This document shows, in pieces, positions 8,550 through 16,737 of a stretch of 35,482 nucleotides of DNA. The stretch spans positions 58,177-93,658 of the forward strand of contig PMDB01000074.1 in assembly GCA_003155495.1 (NCBI GenBank), read 5' to 3'. The translations under genes and the position numbers were made by a program. Under the pieces are notes generated by a model. That model saw only the letters and a program-made list of their open reading frames with translations, had not been told where the DNA came from and searched no databases. The DNA is from Ignavibacteriota bacterium (lineage in GTDB: Bacteria; Bacteroidota; Ignavibacteria; UBA10030). Positions within the stretch are counted from its first letter, which is position 1, and every line of letters starts with the position of its first letter.

Positions 8550-10037
8550 ATGGGAATTGTTCGACGATCCGGGTATACAGCACTATTATCATATATTGGT
8601 TTTTTTATTGGATATGGTAATATGCTTTGGTTGTTTCCCTATGCATTTAGGCCCGAAGAAATCGGGCTTATCAGATTATTGCTTGCAGTTGCCGCTTTGT
8701 TTGCTACATTATTCTCCTTGGGAGGGTCGCAAGTTGCGATAAAGTTTTTTCCATATTTTTCAAATACAATTCAACGTCGTTCTGCATTTTTTAAATTTTT
8801 ATGCGGTCTTGCTCTCGCAGGAGTAATAATATTTACTGCAGTTTTTGCAGGTCTCCACAATAGTATCATTGGCATTTATTCTCGAAAATCACCTCTTCTT
8901 ATAGCTTATCTATGGTATCTTCTTCCATTGACAGCCAGTCTTATCTTCTATGGCATCATCGAAGCTTTCGTCGTTGTTCAAAGCTATCCTCTTATCCCAA
9001 CATTGCTTCGGGAAATCTATACGCGTGCATTGTTCACGATTGTATCACTTGCATTTCTTGCCGCGTTGATTTCATTTTCAGGATTCGTCGGACTTGTATG
9101 CTTTCTGTATTGCATAGCACCCATCCTACTTTTATTTTATGCGCGTACCAAAGAACTTGTTCCTTTCACTGGAACGGTACGAGATATTAATAGAAAAGAA
9201 ATACGCGAAATATCACAATTTGGCACGTTTGTTTTTCTTGGAAATGCCGGTGCCGCTCTATTAGCAAACATTGATAGTGTTGTCTTGAGTGCATACTCTG
9301 GATTAGCCAGCACAGGTATTTATGGAATAGCTCTTTTCATCGCAGTAATTATTGAAGTACCCAAGCGTTCATTATCGCAAGTATTGATACCTCTCGTCGT
9401 ACAAGCGAATAAAGATCATGATGTTAAAATACTTGATGTGGTCTACAAAAAATCTTCGATCAATCAATTTCTCATTGGTACGGTTATCTTTCTCGTCGTT
9501 TGGTTGAATATCGACAGTATATTCTCGCTGATTCCTCATGGTGATATATATCGGGAAGGGAAATGGGTTGTTTTCTTGATCTCGCTTGCAAAACTGTTTG
9601 ATATGCTTACAGGTATCAATGCAGAAATTATTGGTACATCAAGATATTATAAAAAGGATCTTCTATTCTTTTGGATCATCAGTCTCGTTGGAATTTGTTT
9701 AAATTTTTATCTCATCCCGCTTTATGGAATTATCGGTGCGGCGCTTGCGGTATTGGCATCAACTGTTTTGTATAATACTACCCGATTTATATTCATTGCA
9801 ATTGTTATGAAGATTCAACCTTTTACAAAGAATACTTTTATTGCCGTGATCTGCACATTATTAACGTACGGAGTTCTATCCATGATTCCTCCGTTTCAAG
9901 GTGTGATGATCAATATAAGTCTTCGAACGGTATTTATTGTGTCGATCTTTGGAGGATTGATTTTGGGTTTGCATGTTTCGGAAGATATTTCACAAACATT
10001 TCATAAAATTGTCGTGCGTTTTTATTCACACGGATAA
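8550..10037 (+). CDS. Wzx-like polysaccharide flippase (MOP superfamily)
   Basis: This 495-aa protein is hydrophobic almost throughout, with about 14 predicted membrane segments, the usual length and topology for MOP-superfamily O-antigen/lipid-linked oligosaccharide translocases. The N-terminal YIGFFIGYGNMLWLFP and FRPEEIGLIRLLLAVA resemble the first helices and loop of polysaccharide biosynthesis proteins (G.YxFrP.eiGl.rl). Such proteins move undecaprenyl-linked repeat units across the inner membrane. The start ATG at 8550 follows a hairpin and has no good ribosome binding site. A matching Wzy polymerase and ligase are not obvious, although the GT-C-like proteins nearby could cover one of these roles (inference). 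Confidence 0.8.
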   Translation: MGIVRRSGYTALLSYIGFFIGYGNMLWLFPYAFRPEEIGLIRLLLAVAALFATLFSLGGSQVAIKFFPYFSNTIQRRSAFFKFLCGLALAGVIIFTAVFAGLHNSIIGIYSRKSPLLIAYLWYLLPLTASLIFYGIIEAFVVVQSYPLIPTLLREIYTRALFTIVSLAFLAALISFSGFVGLVCFLYCIAPILLLFYARTKELVPFTGTVRDINRKEIREISQFGTFVFLGNAGAALLANIDSVVLSAYSGLASTGIYGIALFIAVIIEVPKRSLSQVLIPLVVQANKDHDVKILDVVYKKSSINQFLIGTVIFLVVWLNIDSIFSLIPHGDIYREGKWVVFLISLAKLFDMLTGINAEIIGTSRYYKKDLLFFWIISLVGICLNFYLIPLYGIIGAALAVLASTVLYNTTRFIFIAIVMKIQPFTKNTFIAVICTLLTYGVLSMIPPFQGVMINISLRTVFIVSIFGGLILGLHVSEDISQTFHKIVVRFYSHG

Positions 10038-10102
10038 TCATATATGCTTTTGCAAAGTATAATCAACCCGTACGGTACCTTGAAAAAAAATGTTCAGGGA
10101 AG

Positions 10103-11329
10103 ATGATGAGTTACCGCTTTGTTAAAGTGACTTCTTTCTACAGAGATTTTCTGTGGCAATACTATGCTGCTCATCCGCAGGTTATCGGACAAACTTATGA
10201 AAATCAATATCGGCATTTGATGAATCAAGCCTTTGGATGGTCGGATTTTTATGCGCGCCATTTGCGAATACTGGGCGTAGAGAGCTATGAAATTGTATTC
10301 AATGCGGAACACTTGCAGCAAGCCTGGGCTCGTGAGCATGGTGTCACAGGATCGTTCAAGGAGATATTGTCTGCCCAATTGCAGGTGCTGCAGCCCGATG
10401 TTGTTTATTTTCAGGAGAGTTACAAGCTTAACGGGGAATGGATATCCCATCTTCGCGAAAGAATTCCTTCGATTAAACAAGCCATTGGATATTGCTGTGC
10501 GCCGTATAGTTTAGAAAATGTAAAACAATTTAAAGTTTTTGATTACATGATAGTATGCTCTCCGCTATTCTATCAGGAACTTCAAAAAAAAGGTTTACAG
10601 GTTTATCAAATGTATCATGGATTCGAAGCCTCTCTCATTCCGCTCATCACATCAGGAAATCAGTACCCGTTTGTGGATTTCCTTTTTACCGGTTCACTTG
10701 TTCCTGGCTCAGAATATCACGACACACGTCAGCGAGTATTACAGCATTTGATCAACTCAAATGTAGCGATGGATGTTTACGCGAACATTATTACCATCAA
10801 GAAGGAAGATCTTTTCCTTCGTCAGCTTGCATATATGAGTGCAGCTTTGCTTAAGAAGACTGGACTTGGTTCACTTGCACAATCGTTGCCCCATATCAAC
10901 AAAGCATATGCACTGCATGAAATGCCGAGAAATTTGAAAAACCTGGAGGATATCCAAAAAAGAGCAAAGCCCCCTTTGTTTGGTCTCGAAATGTTCAAAG
11001 CACTTGCTCATGCAAAAGTCAGTTTTAATATTCATGGCGATGTTGCCGGGGAATATGCGGCAAATGTTCGTCTGTTTGAGGTCACAGGGGCTGGTTCCTG
11101 TCTTCTTACGGACTGGAAAAAAAATATCCATGAGCTTTTTGAGCCTGATACTGAAATTGTTACATATAGATCGCCGGATGAATGTATTGAAAAAGTGCGA
11201 TGGTTATTAGATCATAAGGAAGAATGTTCTGCTATTGCAAAGAAAGGTCAGAAACGCACATTACGTGATCATAACTATAATAATCGAGCTGCACAGCTGC
11301 ATGAAATAATACTGAAGCATCTTCGATAG
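10103..11329 (+). CDS. CgeB-like glycosyltransferase (GT-B)
   Basis: A 408-aa protein. The C-terminal third has the signature of the CgeB/Glyco_trans_1_2 family: SFNIHGDVAGEYAANVRLFE then VTGAGSCLLTDWKKNIHELF at about residues 308-350, followed by a spore-maturation-type tail (SPDECIEKVRWLLDHKEE). The N-terminal half is a Rossmann-like acceptor domain with PDVVYFQESY. These are cytoplasmic nucleotide-sugar-dependent transferases. ATG codons occur at 10103 and 10106; AGGGA at 10096-10100 is better spaced for the second, so two start residues are uncertain. It sits between the flippase and the amino-sugar pair. Confidence 0.75.
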   Translation: MMSYRFVKVTSFYRDFLWQYYAAHPQVIGQTYENQYRHLMNQAFGWSDFYARHLRILGVESYEIVFNAEHLQQAWAREHGVTGSFKEILSAQLQVLQPDVVYFQESYKLNGEWISHLRERIPSIKQAIGYCCAPYSLENVKQFKVFDYMIVCSPLFYQELQKKGLQVYQMYHGFEASLIPLITSGNQYPFVDFLFTGSLVPGSEYHDTRQRVLQHLINSNVAMDVYANIITIKKEDLFLRQLAYMSAALLKKTGLGSLAQSLPHINKAYALHEMPRNLKNLEDIQKRAKPPLFGLEMFKALAHAKVSFNIHGDVAGEYAANVRLFEVTGAGSCLLTDWKKNIHELFEPDTEIVTYRSPDECIEKVRWLLDHKEECSAIAKKGQKRTLRDHNYNNRAAQLHEIILKHLR

Positions 11330-11366
11330 AATGATTTCACGTCCTACTCTATATTAACGAGGTCCT

Positions 11367-11735
11367 GTGGCACATTTAATAAATCTCAAAACCTTTTGCG
11401 ATCAACGCGGCAATTTAACGGTTATAGAAAAGGTTATTCCTTTTAATATTAAAAGAATATTCTATATTTACGGTGTTGACAGTTCCGTGCGTGGAAAACA
11501 CAGGCATAAAACAACTATACAGGCTGCAATATGTATTCAGGGAAAATGTACGATCTGGAATAACGACAGTAAGAAAAGGGAAGAGTTTATCTTGGACTCG
11601 CCGGATAAATGTTTGATCTTAGAACCGGCCGATTGGCATAAAATGTACCATTTCTCGTCTGATGCCATTCTCATGGTTCTTGCATCCGAATATTTCGATT
11701 ACAACGACTATATCTTCGAGGAGTATGCCGAATGA
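11367..11735 (+). CDS. WxcM/FdtA-type sugar 3,4-ketoisomerase (cupin)
   Basis: This 122-aa single-domain cupin matches the length and pattern of FdtA/QdtA enzymes, which isomerise dTDP-4-keto-6-deoxyglucose to the 3-keto sugar. The metal-free active-site histidines appear as His45 and His47 in GKHRHK, with QAAICIQGKCTIWNND and LILEPADWHKMYHFS as flanking barrel strands. GTG at 11367 is chosen because GAGG at 11359-11362 is 4 nt upstream. The gene overlaps the aminotransferase gene by 4 nt (ATGA), the classic fdtA/fdtB pairing. Whether the product is the Fuc3N or the Qui3N precursor cannot be told by eye. rmlA and rmlB are not in the window. Confidence 0.85.
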   Translation: MAHLINLKTFCDQRGNLTVIEKVIPFNIKRIFYIYGVDSSVRGKHRHKTTIQAAICIQGKCTIWNNDSKKREEFILDSPDKCLILEPADWHKMYHFSSDAILMVLASEYFDYNDYIFEEYAE

Positions 11736-12817
11736 TCGAGTACGAAAATCTTGCAAAAGCAAACCAGAAGTTTTTCGAAGAGTATGAGCAAGATTTTAAA
11801 GATACGCTGCAGAACGGATGGTTCATTCTAGGCTCAAAAGTTGAAAGGTTTGAACGCTCTTTTGCAGAATATTGCGGTGCAAAGTTTTGTATCGGTGTTG
11901 CCTCCGGTTTGGACGCGCTGATGCTTTCGCTCCACGCATGTCATTTCCAACCGGGAGATGAAATTCTTGTCCCTTCAAACACATATATTGCGACCATTCT
12001 CTCCATATTTCAATGTCAGTTGACACCGGTGCTGGTAGAACCCGATATCCGAACATACAACATGGACCCGTCGAAACTGGAAGCACATATAACTTCACGT
12101 ACACGGGCTATTATGCTTGTTCATTTGTACGGAAAATCGTGCGATATGGATCCAATTTTAGCAATAGCAAAAAGACACAATGTACGCATTATTGAAGATT
12201 GTGCTCAAGCACATGGTGCGATGTATAAAGGAAACATGGTTGGAGGTTTTGGCGAGTATGGTGCATTCAGCTTCTATCCGACAAAAAATCTCGGCTGTCT
12301 TGGTGACGGCGGTGCGATTCTTGTTCAGACACCGGAAAAAGCGGAGACTCTCCGAAAACTTCGAAATTATGGTTCTAACAAAAAATATTACAATGATGTC
12401 GTTGGCTTTAATTCACGGCTTGATGAAGTACAGGCAGGGTTTCTTTCCATTAAATTGAAACATCTGGATGAAATTAATACTCACAAGCGAAAGTTGGCAC
12501 AATTGTACCATGAAGGATTGAAAAGCGATTTTATCAAGCCGGCAATTCATAAAGATTATTACGATGTTTATCATATTTTTAATGTCCGCCACGAACGGCG
12601 GGATGAATTGAAAGAACACCTCTTGCGCAACGAAATTAAAACCGATATTCATTATCCGGTACCTCCGCATGCTCAGCAAGCAATGCAGGGTTTGATCAAA
12701 GGCGGCCCTTTTCCTATCTCGGAAAAAATTCACCGGACGACGTTAAGTCTTCCCATTTCCTTTTTTCATACGGAACAAGATATCGAGCAGGTTATTGAAA
12801 TCGCAAATAAATTCTAA
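11732..12817 (+). CDS. DegT/DnrJ/EryC1/StrS family dTDP-sugar 3-aminotransferase
   Basis: A 361-aa PLP-dependent aminotransferase of normal family length. ASGLDALMLSLHAC (58-71) is the cofactor phosphate-binding region. RIIEDCAQAHGA (152-163) supplies the aspartate that contacts the PLP pyridine nitrogen. FYPTKNLGCLGDGGA contains the Schiff-base lysine Lys185, and SRLDEVQAGFL is the dimer-interface motif. It would transaminate the 3-keto sugar made by the overlapping upstream ketoisomerase to give a 3-amino-3,6-dideoxyhexose (FdtB/QdtB role). An N-acetyltransferase (FdtC/QdtC) normally comes next but is absent here. Confidence 0.9.
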   Translation: MIEYENLAKANQKFFEEYEQDFKDTLQNGWFILGSKVERFERSFAEYCGAKFCIGVASGLDALMLSLHACHFQPGDEILVPSNTYIATILSIFQCQLTPVLVEPDIRTYNMDPSKLEAHITSRTRAIMLVHLYGKSCDMDPILAIAKRHNVRIIEDCAQAHGAMYKGNMVGGFGEYGAFSFYPTKNLGCLGDGGAILVQTPEKAETLRKLRNYGSNKKYYNDVVGFNSRLDEVQAGFLSIKLKHLDEINTHKRKLAQLYHEGLKSDFIKPAIHKDYYDVYHIFNVRHERRDELKEHLLRNEIKTDIHYPVPPHAQQAMQGLIKGGPFPISEKIHRTTLSLPISFFHTEQDIEQVIEIANKF

Positions 12818-12843
12818 TACTGCTGAAGAAAAGAGAATATAAC

Positions 12844-13509
12844 GTGAGTATTGACGATCCATTCAAGAATGATAACCGGCAGTATGATTTTACGCGCCAC
12901 CCGGATGAGCATCGGCAGGAATTCCCTGTAATATCGAAGCTCATTCCGCATGGTTCAAAAGTCATTGATCTTGGATGCGGCAATGGAACATTGCTCTGGC
13001 ACTTGCAAAAAGAACGAAACGCTTCTGTCAAAGGCATAGAACTTGCTGTAAGCGGAGTAAAGATGTGCCGTAAAAAGAAGCTGGATGTCGTTCAAGGCCG
13101 CATCGACGAACATCTTCCGTTTAAAGACAACAGTTTTGATTATGCGGTCTGTAATGTTACGTTTCAAATGGTGATGTATCCGGAAATTCTCTTAAGCGAG
13201 ATGAAACGTATCGCCCGTTTTCAAATTGTTTCTTTTCCGAACTTTGCATTTTATCGCAATCGTATTCAATTGATGCTTTGGGGAACAATGCCGACACATA
13301 TGCTCTTCGATTATCAATGGTACAGCACCGGGCATATTCACCAATTATCATTGAAAGATTTTAAAGACTTGGTATCTGCTGTCGGTGGATTGACAATAAG
13401 GGAACTACATTGTGTTGAGCCAGATAATTTCTTTAAAAAGTTTTTCATGCAGAAATTCCCTAATTTGTTTATGCATATTCCCATTATACTCCTCGAGAAA
13501 AAAGGTTAA
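12844..13509 (+). CDS. MetW-like SAM-dependent methyltransferase
   Basis: A 221-aa protein with the SAM-binding motif VIDLGCGNGT (40-49), GIELA at the end of beta-2 and NSFDYAVCNVTFQMV as motif IV. The downstream block VSFPNFAFYRNRIQLMLWG, then MPTHMLFDYQWYSTGHIH, is the hallmark of the MetW family rather than a generic methylase. MetW is best known as the partner of homoserine O-acetyltransferase in methionine synthesis, but no met gene is nearby. Here a glycan-related methylation is more likely (inference). GTG is the start; a purine-rich stretch precedes it without a strong Shine-Dalgarno. Confidence 0.75.
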   Translation: MSIDDPFKNDNRQYDFTRHPDEHRQEFPVISKLIPHGSKVIDLGCGNGTLLWHLQKERNASVKGIELAVSGVKMCRKKKLDVVQGRIDEHLPFKDNSFDYAVCNVTFQMVMYPEILLSEMKRIARFQIVSFPNFAFYRNRIQLMLWGTMPTHMLFDYQWYSTGHIHQLSLKDFKDLVSAVGGLTIRELHCVEPDNFFKKFFMQKFPNLFMHIPIILLEKKG

Positions 13510-13557
13510 AAAACCGCTTTTGCTGAAAGCAGAAATGCTTTTATCTAAAGGATTTGT

Positions 13558-14286
13558 ATGCTGAAAAAAATTGCGAAGATCGTAAAGAAAGAACAATTTC
13601 AGCCGGGTTTTATTGCTCTGTTTACAAATCCGTTTTATTTTTCAAGGCGCGGATTATATCACGGTATTATCGAATACGGGCATTGTATTACGGGAAAAAC
13701 ACTTGATGTGGGATGCGGCCAGCGGCCGTATGAAAATCTTGTTGCGTGCACAAAATATGTCGGACTTGAACTTGATACTCCCGCAGCGCGTAAGATGAAT
13801 AAAGCTGATCTCTACTATAAGGGGAAACGATTTCCTTTTCGGAAAGAATCTTTTGATTCGGTTATGATCAATCAAGTATTTGAGCATGTGTTTAATCCGG
13901 ACGAGTTTCTTCAGGAAGTAAATCGGGTTCTGAAACAGGGCGGCCGTCTTCTTATGACAGTTCCATTTGTCTGGGATGAACATGAACAGCCGCATGACTA
14001 TGCGCGATACTCATCGTTTGGGCTTGCTTGGGTTTTAAACAAAAACGGATTTAAAATTGTGAAGCAGAAAAAAAGTGTCAATGATATCGGCATTCTCTTT
14101 CAGTTGGTGAATGGATTCATCTATAAAAAGGTCGAAACGCGATTCCTTTTGCTCAATCATCTCTTCTTTCTTTTCTTGATTGCACCGTTCAATATCCTCG
14201 GTGCTCTCTTAACAATGATCACGCCGAAGAGTAGTGATTTGTATCTTGACAATATTATTTTAGCTGAAAAGATTCGGAATGTATAA
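13558..14286 (+). CDS. Class I SAM-dependent methyltransferase (Methyltransf_11)
   Basis: A 242-aa protein with SAM-binding TLDVGCGQRPYEN at about residues 48-60, an acidic residue after beta-2 (YVGLELDTP), the post-I motif FRKESFDSVMINQVFEHVFN, and a long DEFLQEVNRVLKQGGRLLMT segment. A hydrophobic C-terminal region (LLLNHLFFLFLIAPFNILGA) suggests the membrane, as in the first methylase of the cluster. AAGGA about 6 nt upstream supports the ATG. The last 8 nt overlap the next gene, indicating coupling. The substrate is probably a surface glycan or lipid-linked intermediate (context only). Confidence 0.8.
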   Translation: MLKKIAKIVKKEQFQPGFIALFTNPFYFSRRGLYHGIIEYGHCITGKTLDVGCGQRPYENLVACTKYVGLELDTPAARKMNKADLYYKGKRFPFRKESFDSVMINQVFEHVFNPDEFLQEVNRVLKQGGRLLMTVPFVWDEHEQPHDYARYSSFGLAWVLNKNGFKIVKQKKSVNDIGILFQLVNGFIYKKVETRFLLLNHLFFLFLIAPFNILGALLTMITPKSSDLYLDNIILAEKIRNV

Positions 14287-15265
14287 TTTCTGCACACTGT
14301 TTGATTCGCACTATTTTTCTCGTGGCATTGCGATGTACGAATCACTTGCGGATGTTTGCGATGATTTTCATATATATGTTTTTGCATTTGATGATGCAAG
14401 TTTACAGGCATTACGGTCTCTGCGGTATCCCCATATGACGGTCATTTCATTAGCAGAATTCGAGGACGATGAATTATTGCGTGTAAAACCGACTCGTTCT
14501 ATCGCAGAATATTGCTGGACGTGCACGTCCTCAACCATTTTGTATGTGCTAGAAAAATATTATGTCAATCAATGCACATATCTTGATGCAGATTTGTTTT
14601 TCTTTAACTCTCCTGAAGTTCTTTTGGAAGAAATGGGAGATCCATCCATTCTGATTACCGGGCATCGATATACACCCAAGTACGACAAAGCAAAGAAAAG
14701 TGGGACATACTGTGTCCAGTTTATTTCTTTTAAAAAGGACAAGCGCGGACTTGCAGCGTTACACTGGTGGCGTGAACGATGCTTGGAATGGTGCTATGCA
14801 CGGCTTGAGGATGGTAAATTTGGTGATCAGCTTTATTTAGAAGATTGGACGACAAGATTTGAAGGGGTTCATGTTCTGCAGCATCTCGGCGGAGGGTTGG
14901 CGCCATGGAATATTCAGCAGTACGAACTTATGATACAAAACGGCAAATTGAGAGGCAGAGAGCGCTCTACCGGAAAAGATTTTTCTGTTGTTTTCTACCA
15001 TTTTCATTATGTGCGCTTATTTCGAAATGGCTTCATCGAATTGGGAAGACGAGAGCTTTCTTCTGTTGTTCTGGATCTTCTCTATCGACCCTATATTCAG
15101 ATTCTTAAAGATCTCGGTAATCTGTTCAAGAACCTTTCTCTCTCGTTCGACCCGCATGGTATGTCTGACTATCAGAAAACCTGGAAAACACCTATACTAT
15201 TTCTGTACCGCAAGCTAACAAACGGCTACCACATCTATACGATGGATTCTTTCCTAAAGAAATAA
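14279..15265 (+). CDS. GT-A fold glycosyltransferase (GT8-like, DAD motif)
   Basis: This 328-aa protein begins MYNFCTLFDSHYFSRGIAMY, an opening seen in nucleotide-diphospho-sugar transferases. It has the metal-binding DxD motif as DAD (103-105) in TYLDADLFFFNSPEV. A later GKFGDQLYLEDW and HLGGGLAPWN resemble the acceptor-side D-Q/GGLAPWN features of GT8-like enzymes. It should be a cytoplasmic, metal-dependent retaining transferase; donor unknown. The start ATG overlaps the previous gene by 8 nt, so the two are probably translated together. It is the last plus-strand gene of the glycan cluster and converges on a GT4 gene 23 nt away. Confidence 0.75.
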   Translation: MYNFCTLFDSHYFSRGIAMYESLADVCDDFHIYVFAFDDASLQALRSLRYPHMTVISLAEFEDDELLRVKPTRSIAEYCWTCTSSTILYVLEKYYVNQCTYLDADLFFFNSPEVLLEEMGDPSILITGHRYTPKYDKAKKSGTYCVQFISFKKDKRGLAALHWWRERCLEWCYARLEDGKFGDQLYLEDWTTRFEGVHVLQHLGGGLAPWNIQQYELMIQNGKLRGRERSTGKDFSVVFYHFHYVRLFRNGFIELGRRELSSVVLDLLYRPYIQILKDLGNLFKNLSLSFDPHGMSDYQKTWKTPILFLYRKLTNGYHIYTMDSFLKK

Positions 15266-15288
15266 TCAGAGAGCGGCGGAACGAAGCA

Positions 15289-16560
15289 TTATTGTACAAC
15301 AGCTTTGTTAAGAATTTGAGCAAGCTTCCCGGCAATTATTTTTCTATCAAACCGCTCTACACTATCCAGTTTTGTTTGAAAAGTGTGCACGCGGTCAAAG
15401 AATTCTTGACCGAGTGAGGTATAAGGAAAAATCATTCCTGCTTTTGTTTCGTCAAGGATCCTCTGTATTTCTTCATTATCATCTCCGAACGCAAGGATAG
15501 GTTTGCCGGAACGAAGATATTCGAAGAGTTTTCCTGGTACATGTCGTTTCTCCGATGCGCATACCATGACATATGATGCAGCGCTTAATTCTTCAATCAT
15601 TTTTTGATACGGGAGAAATCCTTTAAATTCGGTCCGGCCGCTTAGTCCCGCTTCCATTATTGATTGCCGAATACCTGGACTGACAGTTCCGATAAAAACA
15701 ATCTTGAGATTTCTTCCTTTGTCAATTTCCTTACGAAGAGTTGCCCAGAGTGTTTTTGGATTTTGATAATCGAAAATATTCCCTGCATGCAAAAGAATTT
15801 CTATTGCCGGTATGCTCTTTGGAGTATAATCATGAAACGACTCTTCGTTATATCCCCAATACAGAACTTGTGATTTATTTTGGATAGCTGGATATCGCCG
15901 TGCATAATCTTCTCTCATGCTTTCCGTAACAAACACTATGTGTGATGCTTTTTCTAAGACAGATTGTTCTAAGTGACGATCGAGTGCAAGCGTTGGTTTG
16001 CTACGCTTGAAATCACGATAATATGTGATATCAACCCACGGATCGATGAGTACAGGAATATGCGGAATATTGAATTGTTTGCTGAGTTTCTTTCCGACTA
16101 AGAGAGTCGTATGCGGCGGGCCGATGGATACAATTGCCTGAATGTTTTCGGAACGAAGAATTTGTTTCCCTTTGCGAACGGCGTTCCAGTACCAGCCGAT
16201 TCGTGCATCCGGGACAAAGAGATTCATCCGTATCCATATAGCAAGCCGATGCCGCAGCCCGCGATTGGTCGTAGATATTGTTTCCGACGAAGTCAATGGC
16301 GCGTTCTTTTCTTTTCCTAATAAGCGGCGGTAGAGATCGAACGGTTCGAGTGCCCGCGCTTTGAAGACCTTCAAATTGGGATCAACTTCCTTGAGCAAAG
16401 ATTCATCTTGGGAAGAAAATGTGTCTTCATCTGCAGTGAGAACAAGCGGCTGCCAACCAAAACCCGGCAGATGCTGGATCATTCTCAGCGGCCAATGCAC
16501 TGTTGCTTTGCCGGACGGAGGCCAGAAATATGTAATGAAGAGAACCTTTTGCATAATCAT
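15289..16560 (-). CDS. GT4 family glycosyltransferase
   Basis: A 423-aa GT-B enzyme. KVLFITYFWPPSGKATVHW near the N-terminus is typical of glycan-cluster GT4 proteins, followed by an acceptor-domain region with AIVSIGPPHTTLLVGKKL and HIPVLIDPWVD. The C-terminal domain has LLHAGNIFDYQNP, then FKGFLPYQKMIEEL and KRHVPGKLFEYLRSGKPILA, the donor-binding EX7E-type region. It transfers a sugar from a nucleotide donor on the cytoplasmic side. ATG at 16560 has no obvious ribosome binding site; a second ATG at 16554 is possible. It belongs functionally to the plus-strand glycan genes it faces, although it lies downstream of the defence-like operon on the same strand. Confidence 0.85.
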   Translation of the reverse strand: MIMQKVLFITYFWPPSGKATVHWPLRMIQHLPGFGWQPLVLTADEDTFSSQDESLLKEVDPNLKVFKARALEPFDLYRRLLGKEKNAPLTSSETISTTNRGLRHRLAIWIRMNLFVPDARIGWYWNAVRKGKQILRSENIQAIVSIGPPHTTLLVGKKLSKQFNIPHIPVLIDPWVDITYYRDFKRSKPTLALDRHLEQSVLEKASHIVFVTESMREDYARRYPAIQNKSQVLYWGYNEESFHDYTPKSIPAIEILLHAGNIFDYQNPKTLWATLRKEIDKGRNLKIVFIGTVSPGIRQSIMEAGLSGRTEFKGFLPYQKMIEELSAASYVMVCASEKRHVPGKLFEYLRSGKPILAFGDDNEEIQRILDETKAGMIFPYTSLGQEFFDRVHTFQTKLDSVERFDRKIIAGKLAQILNKAVVQ

Positions 16561-16602
16561 TTTGATGTATTACATTATTGCCTCGTTAATTTACATTGAA
16601 TC

Positions 16603-16722
16603 TCATGGAATGTCAAAATAAGAGAGGAAATTATAACCCATCCAAAGAATAGCTGCTATCAATACTACTGTTGCCATGCCCGCAGATTTTGCCAAAGGCA
16701 TCGCTTTGCGATTAGCGGGCAT
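16603..16722 (-). CDS. Possible small single-pass membrane protein (39 aa)
   Basis: The short frame starts with ATG 15 nt after the stop of the DUF5131 gene and ends 42 nt before the GT4 gene. It has a basic N-terminus (MPANRKAMPLAKSAG) and one hydrophobic helix (MATVVLIAAILWMGYNF), consistent with a positive-inside membrane peptide. There is no strong Shine-Dalgarno. The first 8 nt form one arm of an 8-bp inverted repeat (16674-16681 with 16715-16722). I do not recognise it, and it may be a chance frame. Confidence 0.3.
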   Translation of the reverse strand: MPANRKAMPLAKSAGMATVVLIAAILWMGYNFLSYFDIP

Positions 16723-16737
16723 CCAGGTCTCAGTTAA

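Noticed and set aside
13508-13550. Small overlapping hairpins (GCTTT/AAAGC and AAAGCA/TGCTTT) between two methyltransferase genes
   Set aside because: Stems are only 5-6 bp, not GC-rich and followed by a short T-stretch within an evident operon; too weak to call a terminator.
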